Numbered from the stretch's first letter, positions 17,620 through 26,846 are shown. The stretch: 64,000 nt of DNA from Desulfosporosinus sp. (GCA_003513495.1 DOPM01000048.1:46435-110434); one strand, 5' to 3'. Numbers and translations: made by a program. Notes: generated by a model from the letters alone, not told the origin.

Positions 17620-19635
17620 TTACTCTCCAACCAACCGATCAATCAATTCATCCTTAGGAATAAACGGAACTGTAATATGTCCTAAACCTTTATACCGTTC
17701 ATTAAACTCGATACTCGTCTCAATGGAATGTTCGTTTCTAGCCCAAGACCGTCGCGCAACTCCACCGATCACGTCCCATAATAGAGCAGATTTTATGATG
17801 CTGTCCACTCGCTCGCTCCCATCAAGCACCAGGCCAAATCCACCATTGATAGCTTTGCCAATGCCGACGCCTCCTCCATTATGTAGAGAAACAAGACTCA
17901 TACCCCGGGCGGCATCTCCCGCGAAGCTTTGTACCGCCATGTCTGCCATGACATTACTGCCATCTTTGATGTTTGCCGTCTCTCTAAATGGAGAATCTGT
18001 TCCACTTACATCATGATGGTCCCGACCCAGCATGACGGGCCCAATCTCCCCGCTCCGAACCATTTGATTGAATTTGAGAGCAATCTTAATTCGCCCTTCG
18101 GCATCTTGATAAAGAATTCGGGCCTGGGTTCCAACGACTAGTTTGTTTTTCTCAGCATCTTTAATCCAAATATAGTTATCTCGATCTTGACCCCGGCGAT
18201 TAGGGTCGATACAAGCCATCGCTGCCGCATCAGTTTTACGTAAATCTTCCGGTTTGCCACTTAGACAAACCCATCTAAAGGGTCCATACCCATAATCAAA
18301 AAGCTCAGGTCCCATAATATCTTCTACATAGGATGGGAAAATGAAGCCATCTTTCTCATCCATGCCGTTTTTTGAGATCTCCTTTACTCCGGCATCATAA
18401 ACAGCTTTCATAAACGAATTACCATAATCAAAGAAATACGTCCCACGTTCTACCAGCGTCCGAATTAATTTAAATTGACGAACCAAACTCCGGTCTACAA
18501 GCTTTTTAAACTCGACTCGATCAGTTGCCAGTAACCTCGTCCTCTCGTCGAAGGATATCCCTTGAGGGCAATACCCTCCTTCATAGGCAACGTGACAGGA
18601 GGTCTGATCACTCAGCAAATCCACTTTGATTTGATGATCAACCGCATACTCCAATAAATCCACAACATTACCCTGATAGGCGATGGAGATGGGTTCTTCT
18701 TTTTGCACATACTCAGCTGCAATACGAAAAACTTCTTCTAGATCTGTAGAGGCTCTACTGACCCAACCCTGCTCATAGCGAGTCTTGATTCTAGACTCAT
18801 CAACCTCAGCAATAATCCCCACACCACGGGCAATCTCTACGGATTTTCCTTGAGCTCCACTCATGCCGCCAAGACCTGACGAAATAAACAAACGCCCTCT
18901 TAAATCCCCATCGTGGGGAATACCTAACTTCATTCGCCCAGCATTAAGTAAGGTATTAAAGGTACCATGCACAATTCCCTGGGGGCCAATATACATCCAC
19001 CCCCCGGCTGTCATCTGACCATAGTTCGCGACACCCATCTGTTCAGCAATCTCCCAATCCTTCTGATTGTCAAACATCCCGACCATTAAAGCATTGGTGA
19101 TGATGACTCGCGGAGCTTCTGGACGAGAGGGGAACAATCCGACGGGATGACCGGATTCCATGACCAGGGTCTGCTGATCCGTCATAACTTCCAGATAGTT
19201 CTTAATCAAGCGATACTGCAACCAGTTTTGACAGACACTTCCTGTTTCGCCATAAGTCACAAGTTCGTAAGGGTAAAGTGCCACCTCAAAATCCAGGTTA
19301 TTATCGATCATTACCTGAAAAGCCTTACCCTCTATACAGTTTCCCTTGTATTCCTCGATAGGTTTGCCGTACAATCTGCCCGCCGGACGATAACGATAGG
19401 CATAAATCCTGCCTCTGGTTCGTAGTTCCTCTAAAAATTCCGGAGCCAATTGTTCATGTAATTCTTCGGGAACATAGCGCAAGGCATTCTTGAGAGCAAT
19501 TTTCGTTTGATTGAGAGATAGGCTATACCCTCGATCCGGAGCCCGTCTAATCCCTTCCACAAATTCTTGCATTTCAGGCAATTCTGAGTCCAGCTTAACT
19601 GTCATAGCTTGAGAAATGTCATAGTTACTGATCAT
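17620..19635 (-). CDS. hutU: Urocanate hydratase, long form
   Basis: HutU adds water to urocanate to give imidazolone propionate, using tightly bound NAD. At 671 residues it is longer than the common bacterial enzyme of about 555 and close to the eukaryotic-type length. Recognisable motifs are YGETGSVCQNW, the NAD-binding SSGLGGMSGAQGKS, the QTSCH segment, a conserved cysteine region RWVCLSGK, GRDHHDVSG, and HNGGGVGIGKAINGG. The start is ATG behind GAGGAG. It is 192 bases downstream of the corrinoid protein gene and probably shares the sigma-54 promoter at 23938, with a possible partial terminator between. Confidence 0.95.
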   Translation of the reverse strand: MISNYDISQAMTVKLDSELPEMQEFVEGIRRAPDRGYSLSLNQTKIALKNALRYVPEELHEQLAPEFLEELRTRGRIYAYRYRPAGRLYGKPIEEYKGNCIEGKAFQVMIDNNLDFEVALYPYELVTYGETGSVCQNWLQYRLIKNYLEVMTDQQTLVMESGHPVGLFPSRPEAPRVIITNALMVGMFDNQKDWEIAEQMGVANYGQMTAGGWMYIGPQGIVHGTFNTLLNAGRMKLGIPHDGDLRGRLFISSGLGGMSGAQGKSVEIARGVGIIAEVDESRIKTRYEQGWVSRASTDLEEVFRIAAEYVQKEEPISIAYQGNVVDLLEYAVDHQIKVDLLSDQTSCHVAYEGGYCPQGISFDERTRLLATDRVEFKKLVDRSLVRQFKLIRTLVERGTYFFDYGNSFMKAVYDAGVKEISKNGMDEKDGFIFPSYVEDIMGPELFDYGYGPFRWVCLSGKPEDLRKTDAAAMACIDPNRRGQDRDNYIWIKDAEKNKLVVGTQARILYQDAEGRIKIALKFNQMVRSGEIGPVMLGRDHHDVSGTDSPFRETANIKDGSNVMADMAVQSFAGDAARGMSLVSLHNGGGVGIGKAINGGFGLVLDGSERVDSIIKSALLWDVIGGVARRSWARNEHSIETSIEFNERYKGLGHITVPFIPKDELIDRLVGE

Positions 19636-19732
19636 GCTTGATCACTCCTCACTTGAATCTTTAAAAGAAACTTGACGAGGTACTCAATAGGTCTTACCCC
19701 AAGTCTCTATGGTTCTCATGGTTTTAGAAATA

Positions 19733-19762
19733 GGTACAGTCATCCCTCAGGACTCCTGTACC
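19733..19762 (-). terminator. Hairpin between the corrinoid gene and hutU
   Basis: GGTACAG pairs with CTGTACC around a 16-base loop. The minus-strand tail TATTTCT is only moderately T-rich, so this may be a leaky terminator or a processing site. Confidence 0.45.
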
Positions 19763-19827
19763 CTTTCATTATACCTATCTTAACCTATATTATCTGTCAT
19801 ACCCAATAATCACGGATTAAATTACTC

Positions 19828-20460
19828 CTAGGCGATTAATTTTTTACACAAATCTGTAGCTGCTGCAGCATCTGGTGCATATCCATCTGCACCAATTTCC
19901 TCAGCAAAACTTTGTGATATAGGGGCCCCTCCAATTACGATCTTGACAGAATCACGTAAGCCCTCTTCCTCCAGAGCCTCAATGGTATCTCTCATCGACA
20001 GCATAGTCGTTGTCAGAAGAGCGGACATACCAATAGCTTGGGGCTTATGTTCCTTAACAGCTTCAACAAAAGCTTCCGGACTTATGTCAACACCCAGATC
20101 AATAACCTTAAATCCAGCACTTTCCATCATCATAACGACAAGCTTTTTCCCGATGTCGTGAAGATCACCCTTTACCGTGCCGATTAACACCGTCCCTGCA
20201 GAAGGCATGTCTCGATCCGCAATCAGGGGTTTTACCAGTTCAATTCCTGTGCTCATAGCCTTAGCAGACATCATAACCTCTGGGACAAACATATCCCCAG
20301 CTTTAAAGCGAACACCAACAACATTCATACCCGCCATTAATCCCTGATTAATTATCTCCAGGGGCTCTGTGCCATTATCGATCAGCCTCTGGGTTAATTC
20401 CTTAGCCCCATTATAGTTCCCACTGATCACCAGTTCTGCTAAATCATTTAAACTGCTCAT
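19828..20460 (-). CDS. Methylamine-type corrinoid (B12-binding) protein, MttC-like
   Basis: This 210-residue protein carries cobalamin and shuttles methyl groups between a substrate methyltransferase and a second methyltransferase. Residues 1-85 form the helical cap domain and 90-208 the Rossmann-like B12 domain. The cobalt-ligating motif is GDLHDIGK (DxHxxG). IGGAPIS follows near the other side of the nucleotide-tail pocket. The length fits MtmC/MtbC/MttC proteins. The start is ATG behind GAGGAGG. It lies 173 bases downstream of the first mttB-like gene, so the two substrate methyltransferases in the block are its natural partners. Confidence 0.93.
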   Translation of the reverse strand: MSSLNDLAELVISGNYNGAKELTQRLIDNGTEPLEIINQGLMAGMNVVGVRFKAGDMFVPEVMMSAKAMSTGIELVKPLIADRDMPSAGTVLIGTVKGDLHDIGKKLVVMMMESAGFKVIDLGVDISPEAFVEAVKEHKPQAIGMSALLTTTMLSMRDTIEALEEEGLRDSVKIVIGGAPISQSFAEEIGADGYAPDAAAATDLCKKLIA

Positions 20461-20633
20461 TTAGATTTTTCCTCCTCATAATATAGGCTATCCAAAAGGT
20501 GCGCAACATAAGTTTGTTGCAGATCAATACTACTAAGACTATATTCTATCATATTTAAAGTGGACTTGTTCTGTAAATCTGAACTTCCAGACTTTAGCAA
20601 GGCACGAGACGCCTCTCCGCTGCTAGCCCGGGC

Positions 20634-22088
20634 TTAGCTCCCCCCAAGCTTTTCCTTAGCCTTCCGAAGAACTTCATTAATCTGAGCCTTTACTTCCTCA
20701 GAGACAGGTTTTGGCTGATGAGTTTCTAAGATAAGTTTGATGCGGTCTCTTGCCCGTTCAACCATGGTCTTACTGCCGTTCTCAGTCCAGTTTTCATAAT
20801 TATTGAAATCCGAAAGATCTGGCATCCAGTTCTGTCTAAAATGCTTCGCCGTATGGTCATCTCCAAGGAAATTTCCTCCTGGGCCAACCCGCATGATTGA
20901 CTCGACTCCTAAGGACTCTTTATCTGTATCAATCCCCTTCAACAACCGCCGGGTCCGTCCAATCACCTCATTGGAGATAACCAGCAACTCTAAAGAGCCT
21001 GTTATCCCAAATTCCATGTAGAAAACATCATGCATAATATTGCACCCTTGGAGGGCTCCCATTAAAGTGAACATCGTCGACTCCATGATTGCCTGTTCAT
21101 CGCAAACCTTAGAGTTACTGCATCCAGCATAGCCCCAAGACGGAAGCTGATAATAGTGGGCTAGATCAACGGCTCCTCCTTGAAAGAGCACAGCTTCAGG
21201 TGTACCATAAACAGCCTGCATCGTGCGCATATCGAGGGGAGAATTCCCATAACCGTAAACAAAGGGAGCCCCCGGAGCTTTCAGCTGATGAATAACTAAC
21301 CCGCTCAAGGCTTCAGCATTGGCCTGTACCAAAGCCCCTGCCACTGTCGTAGGAACGGATGCGCCGGCAACACCGCCACAGGCGAAATTTGAGGGAACTC
21401 CATATTCTGCAGCAATTAACAACTTTTCAATAGATTCCTTGGGATGCTGGAGCGGCGAGGTCGGCTCCGTATAGATCATAAACAGAGGTTTCTGACGCAA
21501 ACGATCGTTTCCGCCTCTAACACTAGATGCCATCTCAATAATATCTTTCAGAGTATCCCCGTCTTCGGCAATAACTACTTGAGGTTTCTCTGTGTTTTGA
21601 ACCATAATTGCATATTGTTCCCGGTTAATCATCAAGGGATTCACATCAGATAATAGCCCCATTGACATGACAAAATCAATATTGGGTAATTTATCACAGA
21701 TTCTAATCGCCTTAGCGACATCCTCCTGACGCCAACTCCGCCGTTCTAAGGTGAAGGGATCAAGATAGTTCAACGTATCAGATCCTGTGCCAAAGTAAAC
21801 ATTAGACCCTTCTAAATGCAGCGCAGCATCTCCATTACGGTTATATAGTGTCACCCGTGAAGGGGCCGATTGCAATGCTTGCTTCACAAGAAAACTCGGA
21901 AAATAAACCCGGTTGCCATTTTCTACATGCGCCCCTGCCTTCCGAAGTAGTTCGACTGCCTCCTCATGGTGAATCACCATGCCTGTATCTTCGAGGATTT
22001 GACAACTTGCGAGATGTATCTCCTCTGCTTGCTTTTCCGTGAGCGTTCGAAAGAACAGCCCGTTGCCGTGTGAACTTCCTACTCCCAT
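20634..22088 (-). CDS. MttB-superfamily methyltransferase, non-pyrrolysine (paralogue 1)
   Basis: This 484-residue protein belongs to the trimethylamine methyltransferase (MttB) superfamily. The frame has no in-frame amber codon, so it is a non-pyrrolysine member. Family members of this kind, such as MtgB of Desulfitobacterium, move a methyl group from a quaternary amine like glycine betaine to a corrinoid protein. Family patterns include VYFGTGSDTLNYLD, the YTEPTSPLQH segment, a CSNSKVCDEQA stretch, and VGPGGNFLGDDHTAKHFR. ATG at 22088 is preferred, because AAAGGGG lies 7 bases before it; the frame opens 11 codons earlier. It is co-directional with the next paralogue upstream. The substrate is unknown. 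Confidence 0.9.
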   Translation of the reverse strand: MGVGSSHGNGLFFRTLTEKQAEEIHLASCQILEDTGMVIHHEEAVELLRKAGAHVENGNRVYFPSFLVKQALQSAPSRVTLYNRNGDAALHLEGSNVYFGTGSDTLNYLDPFTLERRSWRQEDVAKAIRICDKLPNIDFVMSMGLLSDVNPLMINREQYAIMVQNTEKPQVVIAEDGDTLKDIIEMASSVRGGNDRLRQKPLFMIYTEPTSPLQHPKESIEKLLIAAEYGVPSNFACGGVAGASVPTTVAGALVQANAEALSGLVIHQLKAPGAPFVYGYGNSPLDMRTMQAVYGTPEAVLFQGGAVDLAHYYQLPSWGYAGCSNSKVCDEQAIMESTMFTLMGALQGCNIMHDVFYMEFGITGSLELLVISNEVIGRTRRLLKGIDTDKESLGVESIMRVGPGGNFLGDDHTAKHFRQNWMPDLSDFNNYENWTENGSKTMVERARDRIKLILETHQPKPVSEEVKAQINEVLRKAKEKLGGS

Positions 22089-22234
22089 TACTATACCCCT
22101 TTCATACAATCCTCGGAACACCCCCTCCCCAAAGTGGGTGTTCCCTCGTAGAACTTACTTCCGACTTTGATAAAGTATAGCCGTGTCGCCTTCCCCATTA
22201 AGAAGGAGTTAGAGTCCGCTACTTCTGTACTTCC

Positions 22235-23710
22235 TTATTTCTTTCGTCTACTAGTCGCTTTCGCTTTATCCGTCTCAGCAATAATTTCATTTAATCCCTG
22301 CCGGATGGTTTCGTTTAATGGTTCTGAAGTATGATTAGCCACAATTTCTTTTGCCAATTCCTCAGCATTATCTTCCATGGATTTAGACCCTTGCTCTTCC
22401 CAAATCTCCCAGAATGAGCGATTAAACTGTTTAGGCGTCCACACTTCTTCACGGAAATGCTTAAAGGTATGTTCATGGCTAACATAGTTTCCACCGGGTC
22501 CCACTTCATCAATTACATCGACAGCCATGGTCTCTTCATCAATACGAGTTCCTCTTCCCATGTAACGAGCATTATCCATGAAATCGTTGCACATAGTGAG
22601 GAAGGTCAAGGAACCGGTTTTTCCGCCTTCTAGATATCCCACATCGTGAACTAGATTAGCACCCATTAACTGAGCCATTAAAATCCCATTTCCAGCCTCC
22701 ATACCTGCCTGAGCATCAGGAACCGGCGAATTGACACAACCAGCTTCCGTAAAGTTTGGAATACCATAAAATTGGGATAATTGAGTCATGATAGCATAGT
22801 TCATCATGGTTTCCGGAGATCCATACAAGGTCGCGGTAGTTCTCATATCCATAGGAGTTGCACCGCCGCCAATGATAATAGGTGCTCCTTTTTGTTTTAA
22901 TTGAGCCATGACGACTCCCGCTAACGCTTCAGCATTCATTAATACAATGGTTCCGGCTTTCGTTACCGGCGTAGTAGCCCCAGACAAAATTCCTGGAGTA
23001 TAAACCACAGGCACCCCATATTCAAAGGAAGCAAACATCTTGCCCACCCCGTCATTGGTGTGCACTAAGGGAGAGATTGGCTCAGAGTAAAGTATTAAGA
23101 AGGGATTTTTCCTAAGCTCTTCTTTACCACCAACTACTAAAGCCGCCATCTCTAATTGAGCCCGCATGTTGATTTCATCATGGGCCGTAACAATCATCGG
23201 TTTTATCGTATTAGAAACCATTGCTTCTAATTGATGAAGATCGCTCACCTTAGAACTCGTATCCGAGGCGATAGCATAACTCATGACAAAATCATAATTA
23301 GGTAAATAATCCATAACCCGGCAAGCAAGCTCCACATCGTTCTTAGTAGAACGTCGACGCTTACCTGTTTCTAAATCTATCGTGTAGGGCAGGTCTGAGC
23401 CTGTTCCAAAATATGTGCGATTCTTTTCTAAAGGCATAACCCGGTTACCCTTCCGATTAGCTACCACAATTTTGCTCGGTGCTAAGCGAATGCATTCCTC
23501 TACTAACCAACTCGGAATTCGAACACGGTTCTCATTAACAATACATCCCGCATCTTTCAACAGTTGTAACGCTTCTGGGTGATCTACTTTAACTCCCGTT
23601 CGTTCCAGGACCTCTAAGGTTGCAAAATGAATTTCCTCAATCTGTCCCTCACTCACCCAGCGCAATAATGGAGTTGTTTGTTCTATACTATTGGAACGAA
23701 TCTTTTTCAT
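22235..23710 (-). CDS. MttB-superfamily methyltransferase, non-pyrrolysine (paralogue 2)
   Basis: This 491-residue second MttB-like protein shares the layout of its neighbour (TYFGTGSDLPYTID, LYSEPISPLVH, CVNSPVPDAQAGME, VGPGGNYVSHEHTFKHF). It too is uninterrupted by UAG. The two are clearly paralogous but diverged, so they may handle different substrates or successive demethylations. It is the first gene after the sigma-54 promoter at 23938-23953. The ribosome site is weak (CCAGG); the start is ATG, with an N-terminus MKKIRSNS that fits the family. A 146-base gap separates it from paralogue 1. The C-terminus is basic (KAKATSRRKK). Confidence 0.9.
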   Translation of the reverse strand: MKKIRSNSIEQTTPLLRWVSEGQIEEIHFATLEVLERTGVKVDHPEALQLLKDAGCIVNENRVRIPSWLVEECIRLAPSKIVVANRKGNRVMPLEKNRTYFGTGSDLPYTIDLETGKRRRSTKNDVELACRVMDYLPNYDFVMSYAIASDTSSKVSDLHQLEAMVSNTIKPMIVTAHDEINMRAQLEMAALVVGGKEELRKNPFLILYSEPISPLVHTNDGVGKMFASFEYGVPVVYTPGILSGATTPVTKAGTIVLMNAEALAGVVMAQLKQKGAPIIIGGGATPMDMRTTATLYGSPETMMNYAIMTQLSQFYGIPNFTEAGCVNSPVPDAQAGMEAGNGILMAQLMGANLVHDVGYLEGGKTGSLTFLTMCNDFMDNARYMGRGTRIDEETMAVDVIDEVGPGGNYVSHEHTFKHFREEVWTPKQFNRSFWEIWEEQGSKSMEDNAEELAKEIVANHTSEPLNETIRQGLNEIIAETDKAKATSRRKK

Positions 23711-23937
23711 TGGTAGTACCTGGTTAATAAAACTTGGAAAAAACCTAACCTTTTCCTTTCCTAATTCTTATCTGTTTATCGTTCTACACTCCAAGTTTTT
23801 GATGTCTCTCTGCTTAGCTTATCTCCAGAGTTATCTCCAATACCTAAACAACTTCAGGTATTATTGAGCTATAAACTCTGCTCCTCGCTTGCCGATATCC
23901 ATATCCGCAAGTGGGTTAAGACCTCACTGACAAACGT

Positions 23938-23953
23938 TGCAAGTTTCATGCCA
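23938..23953 (-). promoter_or_regulatory. Sigma-54 promoter of the mttB operon
   Basis: On the minus strand TGGCAT-GAAAC-TTGCA matches the -24/-12 consensus TGGCAC-N5-TTGCA with exact GG-N10-GC spacing. It lies about 228 bases upstream of the start at 23710, in a 510-base gap that otherwise holds only the dyad at 24014 and small hairpins. A sigma-54 activator is encoded at 30950. Confidence 0.75.
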
Positions 23954-24013
23954 CTCCTTAGGAAAGGACAAATTCCCGACTTGAAGTTATTTGTTTAAGC
24001 CTTAAAAGATTCA

Positions 24014-24027
24014 TATAGGCCCCTATA
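24014..24027. promoter_or_regulatory. Candidate activator site (dyad)
   Basis: TATAGG-CC-CCTATA is a perfect inverted repeat about 60 bases upstream of the -24 element. Its place fits an enhancer for a sigma-54 activator. No binding evidence can be had from sequence alone. Confidence 0.4.
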
Positions 24028-24220
24028 GGCTCAGTCAGACTAATTATACCGGCTTCCTTAAGGCATCTTTCTACCTTACCAAGACAAAGAATTCCCCTCT
24101 AAATAAAAGAAAATAAAAGAAAGGAAAGCGTTACCGCAAAAAATATTTGCTTCCCTATTCTCTCTAGGGTCCTAACTTTTCAAGATATCTACGCGCCAAA
24201 TATTTTAGCTCCGCATAATA

Positions 24221-25225
24221 TTATTGCGCCTTTTCTGCCCCATCATCGATAGCTTGGACCATGGAAATAGCCTTACCGGTACAAGCCTCGACACAAATCC
24301 CGCAACCCCAACATTTGCTCTGGTCGAACATGACCCTTCTGCGCGCCTTGCCCTTCACGACCGTTTCCGTATCTCCCAGATAAAAAGCTTCGAAATGGCA
24401 GCGCTTAGCACATGCTCCACAATGTGAACATTTAGTTTCATCATACTGAGCCATGTAACGAATGACTGGAAATACGCCCTTGGTTCCCTTTTCTTGAGCT
24501 AGGCGTAAAGGGTAACAACAGCAGGAACAACAATTACAAATATAAGTCGGTCCCTTTGTCTTCCAGTCACTATTTACTTGATGCATCAGACCTTTCCTAT
24601 GAGCCGTCTTGATAAGCTCTTTGGCCTCTTCCTTCGTAAGCGAACGACCTGATGTCCGGTCGGTTATGGAGTCATCGAAACTCAAACAAGTTTCTACTGG
24701 CTTAGCACAATGCTCTGCCAACTTGCGACAATTACAAGGAACTACACGAATATCGCTCACGGACTCCAGTACCTCGTCAAGATCTTCAATCATTAGAAAC
24801 GTCTCCGGACACCTATCCACTACTTCTCTGTTTTTAAGCGAATCAAGATAGGAATCCATTCGCTCAGCGTAAACACTATAACACCACTGATCTAAAGCTT
24901 TTTTCAAACCCTCTTCAATCAGATAATAGTCTATATCAAACTTACATAAATAATCCAAAAGCTCATAGAAATCCGCCCCATAATAAACAAGTTCCCCATC
25001 AAGCTCTTCCTTATGAACAATATGCCTATTATAACAGCTAATCAAAAAATCCTGCACATCCTCTAAAGCGCCATCTAACCTTGACGCCACTTCAAGCACA
25101 GAACACTTCTCCCCATCCAGCCGAATCACCAGCTCCATCTCACCCTCAGAAACAAAACGAGAGAGGTGAGGAATGACAAATTCAGGCACACCAAACAAAG
25201 TAACAAACCGATCCAATTTAGCCAT
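24221..25225 (-). CDS. 4Fe-4S dicluster protein, likely redox partner
   Basis: The product ends in two classical 4Fe-4S motifs, CSHCGACAKRC and CWGCGICVEAC. Before them are two further Cys groups, CNCRKLAEHC..C and CNCCSCCC, which recall proteins with extra iron-sulfur or metal sites. The N-terminal half is an acidic, helical, winged-helix-like region (GVPEFVIPHLSRFVSEGEMELV). The frame opens at ATG 25297, but that start has no ribosome site; ATG at 25225 (MAKLDRF) is preferred, and it has GAAAGG somewhat far upstream. Placed directly upstream of the mttB promoter, it could donate electrons to reactivate the corrinoid. That is inference. Confidence 0.7.
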   Translation of the reverse strand: MAKLDRFVTLFGVPEFVIPHLSRFVSEGEMELVIRLDGEKCSVLEVASRLDGALEDVQDFLISCYNRHIVHKEELDGELVYYGADFYELLDYLCKFDIDYYLIEEGLKKALDQWCYSVYAERMDSYLDSLKNREVVDRCPETFLMIEDLDEVLESVSDIRVVPCNCRKLAEHCAKPVETCLSFDDSITDRTSGRSLTKEEAKELIKTAHRKGLMHQVNSDWKTKGPTYICNCCSCCCYPLRLAQEKGTKGVFPVIRYMAQYDETKCSHCGACAKRCHFEAFYLGDTETVVKGKARRRVMFDQSKCWGCGICVEACTGKAISMVQAIDDGAEKAQ

Positions 25226-25335
25226 ATACAAATCCAGCCTTTCACGAAGCAAAAGTTTACAAAGCCACTTTACACCCCTTGAAAAACAATTGGGCATAAA
25301 GTGGCCAATTTAATTAGGTAAGCGACTTGCCAAAG

Positions 25336-25690
25336 AAATGCCTCCCCCGTTCCTAGCCCCTCGGCGCAGCACCGAAGTTGAGGTGCGTCCGCCCAGACCC
25401 AAGATAAGAGGCATTGACTTAGCTTAATGAGCATGTGAGTAGAGTCGCGTCAATGAGAGCAGCCGATAAGGCGTGAAGAAACTCAACGGTTCACATTCAG
25501 AAAGCCCAGAGGTTTTGAGTTTTAGCCTTATCGGCAAGCGAATAGCGACGGCACACGATAGTCTCCAGTGGAGAGTATCGCCGTAGCCGCGATCCCAAAA
25601 GAATACTTACCGGCGGAGGATGTGCGAATGGGCTAAGTCAATGCCTCCGCCCCAAACGGGCTCGCACCACAACTTTCGCTCCAAGCCGAC
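25336..25690. repeat. Nested inverted-repeat intergenic element
   Basis: This 390-base gap has no gene. GAGGCATTGACTTAGC (25408-25423) is the exact reverse complement of GCTAAGTCAATGCCTC (25632-25647). Inside, GCCGATAAGGC (25462-25472) pairs with GCCTTATCGGC (25525-25535), AAACTCAA (25479-25486) with TTGAGTTT (25515-25522), and GATAGTCTCC with GGAGAGTATC (25557-25579, one mismatch). Together they could form a branched RNA or DNA structure. The 3' part resembles the repeat at 1-110. Confidence 0.6.
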
Positions 25691-26635
25691 CTACTTAATC
25701 AATCCCTTACTCTTTAAGAACGTCGTTGAAACTTCCTCAATGGACTTCTTCTCAACGTCAGCTTGCATGTTCAGTTCAGTAATCGTCTTGGTATCTAACA
25801 CAGAGCTCAATTTCTTAAGATCCTCAGCCAGGGTAGGATACGCATCCACGACTGCCTGACGTACAACAGGAGCTGCATTATAAACCGGGAACGCCTTCTT
25901 ATCATCCTCGAGCATCACTAGCTTATCCGTGACAATTCTCGGTTCCGTAGTGAAAGCCAAAGCCAGATCCCCTTTTTTGTTGGCAAGAGTCTCATAGTTG
26001 AGACCCATAGCTACATTGACAAAATCTCCTTTTGGCATTTTAAAATCATAAACCTTTTCAAACGATGGCAATCCATCTGCTCTTCCTTCCCATTCAGGGA
26101 AACCAACAAATTTAAGGCTTTCACCCTTTTTCACTTGAGCAACGTAGTCAGAAATAGTTTTTAAATTATACTTTTCAGCAATCTCCGGACGGACCACAAT
26201 TCCGTAAGTATCATTAAGCGGGGCATAATCCAGCCAAGCAATTCCATTCTTAGCATCCCATTCTTTAATGAGTTTGTAGCTTTCTTCAGCCTCAAATACA
26301 GGCTCATGCTCCATTAAATTCATAACACCTGTACCTGTGTACTCCCAATAAAGATCAATTTGCCCGGAGGTCAAAGCAGGTCTGATGACGGCTAATTCGC
26401 CAAGTCCCATTTTGTTTTCGACAGGATAGCCAAGCTCTTCCAGATACTGAAGACTCATCGTTCCTAAAAGTGCAGCTTCAGTAAAGGTCTTGGAGGAAAT
26501 CTTAATGGTTGGTCCTTCTTTCGCCTTGTCTGGAGCCGGTGCATCCGCAGGCGTCTTTGATCCGCAACCAATAACCCCACCTAAAGCTAATGCCAGGGTC
26601 AAGATTGCAACGAGAAATAATGATCGTTTCTTCAT
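25691..26635 (-). CDS. Quaternary-amine ABC importer, substrate-binding lipoprotein (OpuBC/OpuCC type)
   Basis: This 314-residue lipoprotein has a signal peptide with lipobox VIGC. The mature part is an OpuAC/ProX-type binding protein for choline, glycine betaine or similar, with hallmarks KTFTEAALLG, YLEELGYPVE and DLYWEYTGTG. ATG two codons inside the open frame is chosen, because AAGGGG lies a usable distance before it. It is the last gene of the operon permease - ATPase - permease - binding protein. A 211-base gap with an inverted repeat precedes it. The OpuB/OpuC/EgtU family covers several quaternary amines including ergothioneine, so the substrate stays open. Confidence 0.9.
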   Translation of the reverse strand: MKKRSLFLVAILTLALALGGVIGCGSKTPADAPAPDKAKEGPTIKISSKTFTEAALLGTMSLQYLEELGYPVENKMGLGELAVIRPALTSGQIDLYWEYTGTGVMNLMEHEPVFEAEESYKLIKEWDAKNGIAWLDYAPLNDTYGIVVRPEIAEKYNLKTISDYVAQVKKGESLKFVGFPEWEGRADGLPSFEKVYDFKMPKGDFVNVAMGLNYETLANKKGDLALAFTTEPRIVTDKLVMLEDDKKAFPVYNAAPVVRQAVVDAYPTLAEDLKKLSSVLDTKTITELNMQADVEKKSIEEVSTTFLKSKGLIK

Positions 26636-26735
26636 GTACATACCCCTTCCTTTAATTGAGTTGTCCTAATTATACATCTTTTCACAATATTAGCGTAGAC
26701 CCAATCTTCATTATTTTGGCAATCCCCTCCTTTTT

Positions 26736-26819
26736 AACGGTTCAATAAATCACCTTAGTTCCTTAAGCGCCTTAATGTTAGTCGATATGCAAGCAAAGAA
26801 TGCCAGGCCAAGAACCGTT
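26736..26819 (-). other. Inverted repeat in the gap before the binding-protein gene
   Basis: AACGGTTC (26736-26743) pairs with GAACCGTT (26812-26819) across 68 bases. The 211-base gap between permease and binding protein holds no ORF. It may be a processing or stability element that raises binding-protein mRNA. Confidence 0.35.
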
Positions 26820-26846
26820 CACTCGCACTCTTTCCGCTTACTCAAT

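Noticed and set aside
20634..23710. Pyrrolysine-containing MttB enzymes
   Set aside because: Both frames run through without an in-frame UAG, so they are non-pyrrolysine homologues.
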